From contig JALTBN010000051.1 in NCBI GenBank assembly GCA_027075325.1, positions 154,745-218,744 of the forward strand: a stretch of DNA of 64,000 bases, given 5' to 3'. Position numbers and translations under genes: made by a program. The notes under the pieces are model-generated. The model saw nothing but the letters and a program-made list of their open reading frames with translations, made no database searches and was not told the DNA's origin. The stretch is from Thermococcus sp. Its GTDB lineage: Archaea; Methanobacteriota_B; Thermococci; Thermococcales; Thermococcaceae. This document shows positions 16,971 through 26,160 of this stretch, in pieces; within the stretch, counting starts at the first letter, position 1, and every line of letters starts with the position of its first letter.

Positions 16971-17861
16971 ATGCGCGGTGTTATAGTTCCCCTAGTTACC
17001 CCGTTCAACGAGGACTACTCCATAGATGTCCCGGCGCTTGAGGAGCACGTTGAGTACCTCCAGAAGGCCGGCGTCCACGGGATATTCATCAACGCGACAA
17101 CTGGAGAGTTCACGAGCCTGAACACCGAGGAGATGAAGTTTCTCGCGGAGAAGGGGCGTGAACTGGTCACTTCAGCCTTCTACCTCGTGGGAACGGCATC
17201 TTCAAACACCTTCGAGGTGATCGAACTCACCAGATACGCCGGGGACATCGGCGCGGACTACGCGGTCATAGCACCGCCCTACTACTGCCCACTGGGCGAA
17301 GAGGCGCTCCTCAAGCACTACTCAATGGTGGCTGAGAAAGCGGATATTCCCATTATACTCTACAACATCCCCTCATGCGCCAACCCCCTGAGCGTCCCCC
17401 TGATCAGGCGCCTAGCCCTTGAGTACTCCAACATCGTGGGGGTGAAGGAGACGATAGACAGCGTAAACCACGTCAGGGACGTCATCCTCGAAGTCAAAGG
17501 CGAGAGAAAGGACTTTAAGGTTTTTACAGGCCTCGACCAGCACTTCCTCAACACGCTCGTCCTCGGCGGTGACGGCGGCATAATGGCCTGCGCCAACTTC
17601 GCCCCGGAGCTCCACCTCGCGGTGTGGAAGGCCTTTCAGGAGAAGCGCTTCGAGGACGCCTTTGAGGGCGCGCGCAGGCTGGCGAAGCTCTCAAAGATTT
17701 ACGATCTCGCTTCGTCCTTCGGCTCGGCGATAAAGCTCGCCATGTCAGTCAGGGGATTCTCGATAAAACCCGTCCTGAGGCCGCCCTACGTCATGGACGG
17801 CGAGGAAGTGAGGGATAAGATTAAGGAGCTCCTTGAGGAACTCTTTTCGGGGAGGTACTAA
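16971..17861 (+). CDS. DapA/NAL-family lyase or synthase
   Basis: 296 residues forming the dihydrodipicolinate synthase/N-acetylneuraminate lyase TIM barrel. Visible are 'NATTGEFTSL' (GTTGE-type carbonyl-binding loop), Tyr in 'LYNIPSC', the Schiff-base Lys in 'VGVKETIDS' and 'TGLDQHFLNTLVLGGDGGI'. The reaction is an aldol condensation or cleavage with pyruvate. Thermococcales generally lack the diaminopimelate route, so a 2-keto-3-deoxy sugar acid or hydroxyproline-type aldolase role is more likely than lysine synthesis. SD CCGGTGAT precedes the ATG. The single-gene unit is controlled by a striking palindromic promoter. Confidence 0.88.
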   Translation: MRGVIVPLVTPFNEDYSIDVPALEEHVEYLQKAGVHGIFINATTGEFTSLNTEEMKFLAEKGRELVTSAFYLVGTASSNTFEVIELTRYAGDIGADYAVIAPPYYCPLGEEALLKHYSMVAEKADIPIILYNIPSCANPLSVPLIRRLALEYSNIVGVKETIDSVNHVRDVILEVKGERKDFKVFTGLDQHFLNTLVLGGDGGIMACANFAPELHLAVWKAFQEKRFEDAFEGARRLAKLSKIYDLASSFGSAIKLAMSVRGFSIKPVLRPPYVMDGEEVRDKIKELLEELFSGRY

Positions 17862-17913
17862 GGCTGTCGAAAACTACAAATACCTCCTCTCCCAATTTCC
17901 CTCCGGTGAGAGA

Positions 17914-18132
17914 ATGGAGCGTGCAGATAGGGTGAGTGTTGAGTACATAGTTAACGAGCTTGAACGCCTTAAGGTTGAGATACAGCGTTTGGAGGCCCTT
18001 TTGGTTCCCCTTGTTAAGAGTGAGCTCTCAGAGAAGGAACTTGATGAGATTGAAAGGGAAGCCCGGGAATTCAACGATGAAGACTGGGTCGATGCCGACG
18101 ATCTCGATTCTATCCTGGAGGACGGGGAATGA
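17914..18132 (+). CDS. RelB-type antitoxin
   Basis: 72 residues from the ATG at 17914 with SD CCGGTGAG; the longer track ORF starts inside the DapA-like gene. The chain is acidic, with an N-terminal amphipathic helix ('EYIVNELERLKVEIQRLEALL') for dimerisation and an acidic tail ('DEDWVDADDLDSILEDGE') suited to wrapping a toxin. It resembles the short archaeal RelB of Pyrococcus. Its stop overlaps the toxin start (ATGA), the standard arrangement. A TATA-like CTACAAATAC lies about 30 bases upstream. Confidence 0.78.
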   Translation: MERADRVSVEYIVNELERLKVEIQRLEALLVPLVKSELSEKELDEIEREAREFNDEDWVDADDLDSILEDGE

Positions 18133-18401
18133 CGTTCGAGGTTAAGATCAAAAGGGAAGTCGTCAAGGCCCTTAAGTCCCTTTCAAAGTCCCACCGCCGA
18201 AAGTTTCTGGAGCTTAAGGATACCCTGAGGTACGAAGCTGTTCCCAGAGACAGGTTTGATATAGTCAAGCTGAGGGGCTCTGGGGATTTAGATATCTATA
18301 GGGTCAGACTGGGTGAGTATCGGGTCATATACTCTGTGAATTGGAGTGAGAAGCGGGTTCTGATACATCGACTGAAGAAAAGAGAAGACGCTTACAAATG
18401 A
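18129..18401 (+). CDS. RelE/ParE-family toxin
   Basis: 90 residues. Typical RelE pattern: 'FEVKIKREVVKALKSLSK' strand-helix, 'VKLRGSGDLDIYRVRLGEYRVIYSV' and 'VLIHRLKKREDAYK', with the basic and aromatic residues used for mRNA cleavage on the ribosome. It overlaps the antitoxin gene by 4 bases, so production should be coupled. The likely role is growth control under stress or maintenance of the locus. ParE-like gyrase inhibition is the alternative, but the archaeal context and C-terminal Arg/Lys/Tyr favour the RelE type. Confidence 0.85.
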   Translation: MTFEVKIKREVVKALKSLSKSHRRKFLELKDTLRYEAVPRDRFDIVKLRGSGDLDIYRVRLGEYRVIYSVNWSEKRVLIHRLKKREDAYK

Positions 18402-18412
18402 AATCGAGAGGG

Positions 18413-19660
18413 TTACCTTATCTTATACCTCAGGAAGGCGGCGATTCCTCCGAAGGCCTTGTAGAACTGCTGGCCTTCTTCTGTGTCGAGAGAAATGACC
18501 TCGACGTTTGAACCTGCCTCTTCCGCCATCTTTATGAGCTCCTCCGCGACGTCCCACTTGTCGAAGCTGATGTTCTGGCTGCCACACTTCGGGCAGTGGG
18601 TGAGCTTCTTCCTGTAGATGTGGAACTCCTGCTCACTCATCGTTTTTGTTTCTTCCCAGCCGCAGTTGTTGCACTTCGCCCTGACGCGCACCCTGTCGTA
18701 GCCCTCGCTGATGAGGAGTGTGTCCACAGCTCCAAGCTCGAGTGCCTGCCTTACCTCCTTCTCGCCGTAGGTTATCATTCCCGTGTCCTTGACGAGGTGT
18801 CTGAAAAAGTCCTGGATGAGGTGGCGCTCCTTGATGGCCTCGTGATCTTTGAGGATGTCGCTGGCCTTCTCGACGAGCTCTTTGAGGCCGTACTCGCCGC
18901 TGTAGCTTATGTCGACGACACCTATTATCTTCTTCTGGAGCTCGTGATGGAGATAGCCCTTCTCAACGAATTCCTCCTTCGTCGGGCCGGGACCGCCTAT
19001 TATGATGCCCCTGAGTTCTCCCTTCTCAAGGAGGGGGAGAAAGGCGTTGTTAGCATGCTCAGCTATGCGCTTCATGAACTCGTGAGTTTCCTGCTCACGG
19101 ATGCGCTCGTAACGTCTCGCCGACTGACCACCGGCGCGGGTCTTCCCCGGAACAGTTGAGTGGAGGTCATCTATGAGTTCTATCCTCTTTCCTCTGAGGA
19201 GGCCTATGGTGGCGTCGTTCTTCTCGACCGTTATGAGACCGTAGGCGTCTTTAACGCGGAGCATCTCCTCCAGGGGCTCGGTGACGAAGGTCTGGTCACA
19301 TCGATAGAGCCTCACCTTCAGGGGTTCCGGTGGAACTATAGCCCAGAGCCTGATGTCGCTCACACCTTCCTGCTCGCTGACGTTTCCGACGAAGAGGGCC
19401 AGGCCGTTTTCAGGCGTCTGCTTGTAGAGCTTGAGATGCTGCATTGCCCTCTCCAGTGCACCGAGGACGTTCTTTCGTGTTGATTTACTCTTGATGTTCT
19501 GGGCCGTTCCGTACTCCTCTCGCAACTGCTGCATAACCTTGTTAATATCATAACCATCGGGAACGTAGAGCGAGACCAGTTCAGTGGCTCGACCTCGATA
19601 ACTCTTCAGCTCCTCGACCTTTTTCTTGAGCTCATACATTTCCGCGGACTTGTGAGACAT
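18413..19660 (-). CDS. prf1: Peptide chain release factor aRF1
   Basis: 415 residues from the ATG at 19660 ([15 protein letters not shown]), preceded by GGGGTGATT; the upstream GTG of the track belongs to the SD. Domain 1 has the stop-codon-reading '[11 protein letters not shown]', domain 2 the peptidyl-tRNA hydrolysis motif GGQ in '[12 protein letters not shown]', and domain 3 a zinc-ribbon-like insertion 'CNNCGWEE...HCPKCGS'. It reads all three stop codons together with aEF1A in archaea. Convergent with the toxin gene; the 11-base gap leaves no room for more. Confidence 0.96.
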   Translation of the reverse strand: MSHKSAEMYELKKKVEELKSYRGRATELVSLYVPDGYDINKVMQQLREEYGTAQNIKSKSTRKNVLGALERAMQHLKLYKQTPENGLALFVGNVSEQEGVSDIRLWAIVPPEPLKVRLYRCDQTFVTEPLEEMLRVKDAYGLITVEKNDATIGLLRGKRIELIDDLHSTVPGKTRAGGQSARRYERIREQETHEFMKRIAEHANNAFLPLLEKGELRGIIIGGPGPTKEEFVEKGYLHHELQKKIIGVVDISYSGEYGLKELVEKASDILKDHEAIKERHLIQDFFRHLVKDTGMITYGEKEVRQALELGAVDTLLISEGYDRVRVRAKCNNCGWEETKTMSEQEFHIYRKKLTHCPKCGSQNISFDKWDVAEELIKMAEEAGSNVEVISLDTEEGQQFYKAFGGIAAFLRYKIR

Positions 19661-19750
19661 GAGAATCACCCCCTGTTACTCTCGCCGAAAATGGCACGAA
19701 ATGGGAATTTATAAACCTTTGGAGAAAAGGGAAGAGAAAGGAGAGGGGGA

Positions 19751-19966
19751 TTAAACGTAATCATCAATGGTCTTTGCCCTTACCATTATACTGGCTTTTT
19801 CGCGGCCATAGAACACTTCAACAAGGCCGTCGGACTCAAGCTTCTTCAGGGTTGAGAGAAGTGCCGGCATGGGGGTTTCGAGTTCTGAGCTCAGGTGCTG
19901 AAGGGCTACGGCCCGCTTTTTGGTTGCCAGAACCTTATACACCATGTCCTTTCTCCTGCCAAGCAT
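19751..19966 (-). CDS. Small winged-helix DNA-binding protein
   Basis: 71 residues. The segment 'ALQHLSSELETPMPALLSTLKKLESDGLVEVFYGREKASIMVRA' has the helix-turn-helix-wing pattern of MarR/ArsR-like regulators. The single-domain length is common for archaeal regulators of this kind. A later start at 19945 (MVYKVLA) has a good SD (AGGAGAAAGG) and would give 64 residues. A TATA-like TTTATTTATG lies upstream. Target unknown; the neighbours on either side are housekeeping genes. Confidence 0.72.
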   Translation of the reverse strand: MLGRRKDMVYKVLATKKRAVALQHLSSELETPMPALLSTLKKLESDGLVEVFYGREKASIMVRAKTIDDYV

Positions 19967-20046
19967 CAGGGAAACACCACTGTAATCTACGCCTCAACAT
20001 AAATAAACTTTGCTGGACAAAACTTGGCAGTGTGACGACCGTAAGA

Positions 20047-20055
20047 TTTTATAAA
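20047..20055 (+). promoter_or_regulatory. TATA box of a leaderless methyltransferase mRNA
   Basis: TTTTATAAA is centred about 26 bases before the ATG at 20077, and no SD precedes that ATG. A leaderless transcript is the natural reading. Confidence 0.6.
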
Positions 20056-20076
20056 GGTTTCTGAGAACGGCACCAG

Positions 20077-21336
20077 ATGACGGCTAGAACTAGAATTGAA
20101 CGGCTGGACGAGGATGGGCTTGGAACGGCTTCCTTAGGAAAGAGGGAGGTTAGAGTACCTTTTACGGCTCCTGGCGACATTGTGAAAGTGGATAAAACAC
20201 GAAAGAAGAAGAGAAAGCTCCTGGCAACAGAGTTTGAAATTCTGAAGTACTCTGAGCTGAGAACGGAGCCCAAATGTCCTTATTTCGGTCACTGCGGGGG
20301 CTGCCTGCTCCAGCACCTCCCCTACCGGGATCAGATTCATTTCAAAGAGGCAAAACTCAATTCTATCTTGGGCATAGATGTTGAAGTTGTTCCATCTTCA
20401 AAGATTTTTGGACATAGAAATCGCATAGATATTGTCATTTCGACAAAGGGCATTGGCTTTAGGAGATACGGAACATGGTGGGATGTGGTTGATATAGAGG
20501 AGTGTCCGGTCTTTGGACCGTCCTCCAGGAGGGTTTTAAGCTCGGTTAGGGAGTTCATAAACGAGGAGAAGCTCACGCTGTATGAGATAGGAAAGAACAC
20601 GGGCTTTTTGAGATACGTTGTAGTAAGAGAGGGTAAATTCACCGGCGATCTCATGGTGAACCTCGTGACGTCCCAGGGAGATCTCCCCAGCAGCTTTCCG
20701 GGGTACTTTGAATACGCGGACTCACTCTACTGGAGCGTCAACAGGACTCAGAGTGATGTCTCCTACGGGGACGTTGAGATGTTCTGGGGAAGGGAGTATA
20801 TAACGGAGGAGCTCAACGGCGTGAAATACCTGATCCATCCGAACAGCTTCTTCCAGACCAACAGTTACCAGGCGGTCAACCTGCTCAAGGAGGTCGCGGC
20901 CCTGGTGGACGGGGGAAAGGTTCTTGACCTGTACTCAGGAGTGGGAACCTTCGGGATATACGTGGGCAGGGAAGGTGCATCCGTTGAAGGCATCGAGATG
21001 AATCCATTCGCCGTCGAGATGGCGCGGAAGAACGCCGAACTCAACGGTGTTGACGCGAAGTTTGAAGTTGGAGAGGACAGGGACGTGAGGAATCTATCCA
21101 GCTACGATACAGTAATAGTGGATCCCCCGCGGGCCGGTCTCCACTTACGGCTGCGGAGGCGGCTCATCCACGACGGACCCGAAAATCTTATTTACGTCTC
21201 CTGTAATCCGAAGACACTCGCGAACGATTTGAAAGAGCTTAGGGAGAGGTACCGTGTCGAGAAAGTGCGTGGTTTCGACATGTTCCCACACACGCCCCAC
21301 GTTGAAGTGGTGGTTCATCTAAGGCGCATGGAATAA
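20077..21336 (+). CDS. TrmA/RumA-type RNA (uracil-5-)-methyltransferase
   Basis: 419 residues. An N-terminal TRAM domain ('GLGTASLGKREVRVPFTAPGDIVKV') is followed by an Fe-S motif 'CPYFGHCGGC' plus a fourth Cys in 'EECPVF', the SAM-binding '[15 protein letters not shown]', 'DPPRAGL' and the catalytic Cys in 'YVSCNPKTL'. It methylates a uridine C5 using SAM through a covalent enzyme-RNA adduct. Pyrococcus has two such enzymes, one for tRNA U54 and one for 23S rRNA; a paralogue lies at 56695. Which is which cannot be decided here. Confidence 0.92.
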   Translation: MTARTRIERLDEDGLGTASLGKREVRVPFTAPGDIVKVDKTRKKKRKLLATEFEILKYSELRTEPKCPYFGHCGGCLLQHLPYRDQIHFKEAKLNSILGIDVEVVPSSKIFGHRNRIDIVISTKGIGFRRYGTWWDVVDIEECPVFGPSSRRVLSSVREFINEEKLTLYEIGKNTGFLRYVVVREGKFTGDLMVNLVTSQGDLPSSFPGYFEYADSLYWSVNRTQSDVSYGDVEMFWGREYITEELNGVKYLIHPNSFFQTNSYQAVNLLKEVAALVDGGKVLDLYSGVGTFGIYVGREGASVEGIEMNPFAVEMARKNAELNGVDAKFEVGEDRDVRNLSSYDTVIVDPPRAGLHLRLRRRLIHDGPENLIYVSCNPKTLANDLKELRERYRVEKVRGFDMFPHTPHVEVVVHLRRME

Positions 21337-21411
21337 GATGCTGAAAAAGAACCATTAAGTTAATATAGTGTAACACCGTAGTTTGAAATCAGATAGATGG
21401 AGGTGAGGAAT

Positions 21412-21837
21412 TTGCTTGATGAGAGGGACAAGGTAATAATCGATATGCTAACAAAGGACGCCAGAACTCCTTTCACCGAGATAGCGAAAGTACTCGGCAT
21501 CAGCGAGACTGCCGTCAGGAAGCGGGTGAAGGCCCTTGAAGAGGCGGGGGTTATAAAGCAGTACACGGTCGTCATAGACCCTTCAAGGCTTGGCTACAAC
21601 CTGGTCAGCCTAACGGGAGTTGATACCCTTCCAGAGAAGATATTTGAGGTCGCAGAGAAACTCAAAGAGTTCGAGTTCGTGAGGAACCTCTACCTGACGA
21701 GCGGGGACCACATGATAATGACGGAGATATGGGCCAAGAACGGGGAGGACCTCTCCGACATAATATCCAACAAAATAGGCAAGATACCCGGCGTTACAAA
21801 AGTCTGCCCCGCCATAATTCTGGAGAGGCTCAAGTGA
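21412..21837 (+). CDS. lrpA: Lrp/AsnC-family regulator LrpA
   Basis: 141 residues from a TTG at 21412, the same length as Pyrococcus furiosus LrpA as I recall it. The TTG is preceded by SD GGAGGTGAGG, while the track ATG at 21397 overlaps that SD. The N-terminal helix-turn-helix contains '[31 protein letters not shown]'; the C-terminal RAM/AsnC ligand domain contains '[14 protein letters not shown]' and '[11 protein letters not shown]'. It is nearly collinear with P. furiosus LrpA, which represses its own promoter. A TATA-like TTAATATAG lies near 21360, so autorepression is likely. Confidence 0.93.
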   Translation: MLDERDKVIIDMLTKDARTPFTEIAKVLGISETAVRKRVKALEEAGVIKQYTVVIDPSRLGYNLVSLTGVDTLPEKIFEVAEKLKEFEFVRNLYLTSGDHMIMTEIWAKNGEDLSDIISNKIGKIPGVTKVCPAIILERLK

Positions 21838-21846
21838 GCCTCAAAC

Positions 21847-22485
21847 TCAGTTTTTATCCAATTTTAACAAATCTTTGCAGGTTATCTCACTTAGTCTCCC
21901 ATCCACGAGTTCGTAAGTCCTATCGCAGAGGGGGCACATTACCTCCGGGAGATGCGTGACTATGAGCATGGTCTTTCCCGTCTCTTTCATCCGGGATAAA
22001 AGCTTCAAAACCGCGTTTCTGGAGTCATAGTCGAGAGAAACTAGCGGTTCGTCCAGTATAAGCAGCTCCGGATCCCCGATCAGGGCACACAGCAGTTCAG
22101 CCTTCTTCGCGTTGCCGTGGGACAGGTCCATGACCCTCCTGTCCATCTCACCGGTCACCCCAAGGAGCTTCACCAGCTCATCCATTTCATCCCCCACATC
22201 AACTCCCATGAGTGCGCTGAAAAGGTTCAAGTTTTCCCTGACAGTGAGACGGGGATAGAGGGTCGGGGTCTGGGAGAGGAAACCCACCCGCTTTGCTTTC
22301 ACATCTATCATTCCCTCGTACGATGTCGTGCCTGTTATGGCGTTCAAAAGGGTGGTCTTACCTGCTCCGTTCCTCCCGAGGATGCATATGGTCTCACCCC
22401 GTCTTAGTATGAGGTTCACCCCCCTCAAAACTTCTTTGTCTCCGTAGGACTTCCGGAGGTTCTCAACCTTCAGGACGCTCTCCAT
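21847..22485 (-). CDS. ABC transporter ATP-binding protein
   Basis: 212 residues. Walker A 'GRNGAGKTT', Q-loop 'GFLSQTPTLYPRLTV', a variant signature 'LSHGNAKKA' in place of LSGGQ, Walker B 'LLILDEPLVSLD' and switch 'VTHLPE'. It powers the ABC-2-type permease encoded just upstream, whose end overlaps this start by 16 bases. Pairs of this kind export drugs, lipids or peptides. The tail has a few cysteines ('CPLCDRTYELV') of unclear use. Confidence 0.9.
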   Translation of the reverse strand: MESVLKVENLRKSYGDKEVLRGVNLILRRGETICILGRNGAGKTTLLNAITGTTSYEGMIDVKAKRVGFLSQTPTLYPRLTVRENLNLFSALMGVDVGDEMDELVKLLGVTGEMDRRVMDLSHGNAKKAELLCALIGDPELLILDEPLVSLDYDSRNAVLKLLSRMKETGKTMLIVTHLPEVMCPLCDRTYELVDGRLSEITCKDLLKLDKN

Positions 22486-23525
22486 TCCCTTATCCTCCTG
22501 TAGAGTGCAAAGTCGATGACAGCCAGAAGCAAACTGCTCAGGAGAAGAATCACCATGTAATCAGTGAAAAGGTCGATAGATACATCCCGGTACATAAACG
22601 CCCTGAGCAGAACACCAGAATAATAGGTGGGGGTGACGAGAGCGAGTTTCTGAAGGGAGGGTGGGAAAAAGCCCACAGGATAGAAGAAGCCGGAGACGAA
22701 CACCAAAAAACCCGCCAGCATCTGGAGAAAGCTCTTGGCATGCCTCTGGAACCGGAAGAGGAGAACCGTTCCCAAACCAATGAGAGAAAGGTAGAGCGTC
22801 GACAACACGAGTACGGCAACGGCTCCCCAGCTGAATCCAACACTGGCACCGGTGAGCACGTAAATCAGCTTGGTTAGAACCGCCTGGAGGAGCATTACAA
22901 GAATCGCAACGGTTATCCGGACTGTGAAATTCAGGGGGAGCGACGAGAAAGCCCTGAGCCTGGGCAAGGCAGCCCTCTCCTCAAGGGTGTTGTCTGAAAC
23001 CACCTCAAACCCAACGATCATTGCCAGAACGAGGAGAACCCCAGGGAAAAAGAACTCCGGGAGGGAAGCGTGGTCATTGACCGGATGTTTTTCTATCTCC
23101 GTCCCTCCCAATCGGACCTGGAGAAGCTCAAGTAGGTCTGAGGAGACAGAGGCAACGGGGGTCATCGAGTCGTCATAGTAGACAACGTAGCGGGCGTTCG
23201 TAAAACTCTCGTAGCTCTTTATCTCGATAACAACGTAGTATTCCTCTTTCTGAAGGCCATTAAGCGCCCGTGGGAGGTCGCTGACCAGGTATGGATGGGA
23301 AAAAGTAGAGGCTATGGCCATTATTTCCTTTACTGTGGATGGCGGAAGTTTCCCGTCGATTACTATCGCCACAGGGGTGTCCCGAGGGATGGCGCTCGTA
23401 TAGCTCGAAAAGACGAGGCCAAAGAATACCGGGAGAATGAGGAGAAGAAAGAGCACCGCAGGCCTTCTGGATATGAGCTTTAGCTCCTTTATCAGGAGGG
23501 GGGCGAGCTTTCCCACGGGCACCAC
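22470..23525 (-). CDS. ABC-2 type transporter permease
   Basis: About 351 residues (GTG at 23525; GTG at 23516 after GGTGGTG is an alternative). One N-terminal helix is followed by an extracytoplasmic domain of about 130 residues ('VAIVIDGKLPPSTVKEIM...') and five to six C-terminal helices, the standard plan of ABC-2/YhgE-type exporters. It forms an exporter with the overlapping ATPase. The promoter has a TATA (TTTTAAGC) and a striking AT palindrome directly upstream, so it is probably regulated. Substrate unknown. Confidence 0.87.
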   Translation of the reverse strand: MVPVGKLAPLLIKELKLISRRPAVLFLLLILPVFFGLVFSSYTSAIPRDTPVAIVIDGKLPPSTVKEIMAIASTFSHPYLVSDLPRALNGLQKEEYYVVIEIKSYESFTNARYVVYYDDSMTPVASVSSDLLELLQVRLGGTEIEKHPVNDHASLPEFFFPGVLLVLAMIVGFEVVSDNTLEERAALPRLRAFSSLPLNFTVRITVAILVMLLQAVLTKLIYVLTGASVGFSWGAVAVLVLSTLYLSLIGLGTVLLFRFQRHAKSFLQMLAGFLVFVSGFFYPVGFFPPSLQKLALVTPTYYSGVLLRAFMYRDVSIDLFTDYMVILLLSSLLLAVIDFALYRRIREWRAS

Positions 23526-23546
23526 CGCCAGAAAAAATGCAGACTT

Positions 23547-23575
23547 GCTTAAAAGATTAATTAAAAATAATTAAT
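23547..23575 (-). promoter_or_regulatory. AT palindrome and TATA box of the ABC-2 exporter
   Basis: ATTAATTA-AAAA-TAATTAAT (23556-23575) is a perfect 8-bp dyad with a 4-base centre. It sits directly upstream of the minus-strand TATA TTTTAAGC (23547-23554), so it covers the BRE position. A bound dimeric regulator would block TFB. LrpA and the small winged-helix protein nearby are possible binders. Confidence 0.5.
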
Positions 23576-23591
23576 GAAGATACGAGGGCCC

Positions 23592-24743
23592 TCAGCCCCC
23601 GAAGTTCGGTGAGGTCGTGCTTATCTGGGTCTCCAGCTGGTTTTCGAGTTCGTTCTCTATCTCAGACTGGGCTTCATCGGAAACAACGATGTCATGTGGC
23701 ATGCTTAACTCGTCACCGGCCATCTCCATGCTGGCCAGTTCCTCCAGCTGCTTCTCTGTGACGTCCAGTCCTATCGAGACAAAACTTCCATCCTGCTTTA
23801 CGGATAGTGAGTTCAGGAGTTCGACCTCGGTCTTTAACGGGGTGACGTTACCGGCCAGCTGGGCCATGGATGTCAGTGTGGTGTTGAGGAGAGTGATGCC
23901 GGCTTCTACGTTCTTGGCTATCATCCCGGCACCGTCCTTATCATCGGCCTCGACAACGACCCGTATGGTGTACTCCTCCGAGCCCACGTTCAGTCTGAGG
24001 GCTATGTACTTCATATGATCTTCAATTGGCCGGATTAACGCATTTAAATTGCCTTCACCGGGTTTGTTCAAACCCATTCTACCAGCGAAGTATCTCGCGT
24101 CGGCAACGGCCACCAGGTTGCCTTCACCGGCTTTGCCTACAACGTCGCTGTACTGCCGGGCCCAGTTTCCCTTCCCGTTCCTGAGGTCGATGACCTGCTC
24201 AACAACGCTTTTAGCCCCAAGTATGATGTAACTGGAGGTAAAGGCGACGGCCGAGTTGTCCTCAGGGTGGTAATAGAGTGTTACTCCGCTGTATGTGATC
24301 TTCGTCAGGTTAATCTCATTTTCCTCCGCATTTTCCTTTATCTTGGACTCGAACTTCTTTGTGTCCACCTTGCCCTCAACATAGAGCGCGATATCGGGAA
24401 TTGTATCGCCGCTGGAATCCACATCGTTCACCACGAATATTGCACGCTGAAGCGTCTCGATGTCAATACCCGTCTCGTTCAGAACTTCCTCCCTAAACTG
24501 GAGGTACTTTTTGTAGAGCGTCAGATTTTCGAGAACATCCTGGACGGCCTTCTCCTTTACTGTCGAGACGTCAAAAACCGCGGCCGCAACTGCGTTTGCA
24601 GGAACGAGCTCAAGCCAGTTCTTCTCACTAGAGCCCGAGCCGCCAACACAACCGCTGGCCGTTGAAGCTGCCGCCACAACGGCAACTATCATCATTAGAG
24701 TGAGAAAGCTCGGAATAACCCCTCTCCCACTGTATCCAACCAT
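23592..24743 (-). CDS. Secreted lipoprotein of unknown function
   Basis: 383 residues from the ATG at 24743, which follows GAGGTG by 7 bases; the track start is 7 codons earlier without an SD. The lipoprotein signal ends in 'STASGC', then a Gly/Ser linker. The mature part is a mixed alpha/beta ectodomain with phrases such as 'LELVPANAVAAAVFDVSTVKE' and 'YTIRVVVEADDKDGAG', loosely like DUF3352-type proteins. There is no other membrane segment. It sits 66 bases upstream of the ABC-2 exporter on the same strand, but that exporter has its own promoter. Its role is unknown. Confidence 0.8.
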   Translation of the reverse strand: MVGYSGRGVIPSFLTLMMIVAVVAAASTASGCVGGSGSSEKNWLELVPANAVAAAVFDVSTVKEKAVQDVLENLTLYKKYLQFREEVLNETGIDIETLQRAIFVVNDVDSSGDTIPDIALYVEGKVDTKKFESKIKENAEENEINLTKITYSGVTLYYHPEDNSAVAFTSSYIILGAKSVVEQVIDLRNGKGNWARQYSDVVGKAGEGNLVAVADARYFAGRMGLNKPGEGNLNALIRPIEDHMKYIALRLNVGSEEYTIRVVVEADDKDGAGMIAKNVEAGITLLNTTLTSMAQLAGNVTPLKTEVELLNSLSVKQDGSFVSIGLDVTEKQLEELASMEMAGDELSMPHDIVVSDEAQSEIENELENQLETQISTTSPNFGG

Positions 24744-24900
24744 ACGCAAACACCTCAGATTCAAGTTTAATAGTCATTATATTAAAGACTTTTGGTTGTT
24801 TAAGTGGAACAAGCATAACATACAAATGTCAAATCTGAGTGCCAAAGCTTTAAAAGCAGGCAGGGAGAGGTTCAACTGAAAAATCCTCGGAGGCTGGAGG

Positions 24901-26121
24901 ATGATACTTCAGGTTGCACTCGATTTAACCGACATAGAACAGGCCATTTCTATAGCGGAGAAGGCCGCCCGCGGTGGCGCTCACTGGCTTGAAGTTGGAA
25001 CGCCCCTCATAAAGAAAGAGGGAATGCGCGCGGTGGAACTCCTCAAGAGGCGCTTCCCTGACAGAAAAATCGTTGCCGATTTAAAGACCATGGACACAGG
25101 AGCCCTCGAAGTGGAGATAGCAGCAAGACACGGGGCCGATGTCGTTTCCATTCTGGGGGTTGCCGACGATAAGACGATAAAGGACGCTGTTGAGGTGGCC
25201 AAGCGCTACGGAGTAAAGGTAATGGTTGACCTCATTGGAGTAAAGGACAAAGTGAAGAGGGCTAAGGAAATAGAGGCAATGGGGGTTCACTACATTCTCG
25301 TTCACACCGGGATAGACGAGCAGGTTCAAGGAAAGAGCCCCCTTGAAGACCTGGAAAAGGTCATCGGCGCGGTTAAGATACCGGTTGCAGTGGCGGGGGG
25401 ACTCAACCTGAAAACCATTCCCAGGGTCATAGAGCTCGGTGCAACGATAGTTATCGTTGGTGGTGCCATAACAAAGGCGAAGGACCCCGAAAAGGTCACC
25501 AGACAGATAATCGACCTGTTCTGGGGTGAGTACATGGAAACCATCAGGAAGGCCATGAAGGACATAGCGGAACACATTTCCGGCGTCTCCGACTCCCTCA
25601 AGCTTGAGCAGGTTCGCGGATTCGTTGATGCTATGATAGGCGCCAACAAGATATTCATCTACGGCGCCGGAAGAAGCGGTCTGGTGGGCAAAGCCTTTGC
25701 CATGCGCCTTATGCACCTCGACTTCAACGTCTACGTCGTTGGCGAAACCATAACCCCCGCATTCGAACCGGGCGACCTGCTCATAGCCATCAGCGGCTCC
25801 GGCGAGACCCAGAGCATAGTCGACGCCGCCAAGATAGCCAGGGAACAGGGCGGAAAGGTGGCCGCAATAACCTCCTACTCAAGTTCCACCCTCGGAAAAC
25901 TCGCCGACGTGGTCGTTGAGATACCGGGAAGGACAAAGGAGGATGTCCCAACCGATTACATAGCGAGGCAGATGCTCACCCAGTACAAGTGGATAGCCCC
26001 CATGGGAACGCTCTTCGAGGACTCGACCATGGTGTTCCTCGATGGCGTGATAGCCCTTCTCATGGCCACATTCCAGAAGACAGAAAAGGACATGAAAAGA
26101 AAGCACGCTACTCTGGAATGA
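24901..26121 (+). CDS. Bifunctional 3-hexulose-6-phosphate synthase/6-phospho-3-hexuloisomerase
   Basis: 406 residues. Residues 1-210 are the HPS TIM barrel ('VALDLTD', 'DLKTMDTG', 'VDLIGVKDK', 'VAVAGGLNLKT'). Residues 215-406 are the PHI SIS domain ('IFIYGAGRSGLVGKAFAMRLMHL', 'ISGSGETQSIVDAAK'). In Thermococcales this fusion runs the ribulose monophosphate pathway in reverse, making ribulose 5-phosphate from fructose 6-phosphate for nucleotide synthesis because the oxidative pentose phosphate route is missing. The promoter has TATA CTTTAAAAG near 24847 and an SD GGAGG beside the ATG. Confidence 0.96.
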   Translation: MILQVALDLTDIEQAISIAEKAARGGAHWLEVGTPLIKKEGMRAVELLKRRFPDRKIVADLKTMDTGALEVEIAARHGADVVSILGVADDKTIKDAVEVAKRYGVKVMVDLIGVKDKVKRAKEIEAMGVHYILVHTGIDEQVQGKSPLEDLEKVIGAVKIPVAVAGGLNLKTIPRVIELGATIVIVGGAITKAKDPEKVTRQIIDLFWGEYMETIRKAMKDIAEHISGVSDSLKLEQVRGFVDAMIGANKIFIYGAGRSGLVGKAFAMRLMHLDFNVYVVGETITPAFEPGDLLIAISGSGETQSIVDAAKIAREQGGKVAAITSYSSSTLGKLADVVVEIPGRTKEDVPTDYIARQMLTQYKWIAPMGTLFEDSTMVFLDGVIALLMATFQKTEKDMKRKHATLE

Positions 26122-26160
26122 TTTTAAACTCCCCCTCCTATTTTTGTCGGGTGAAAGCGG

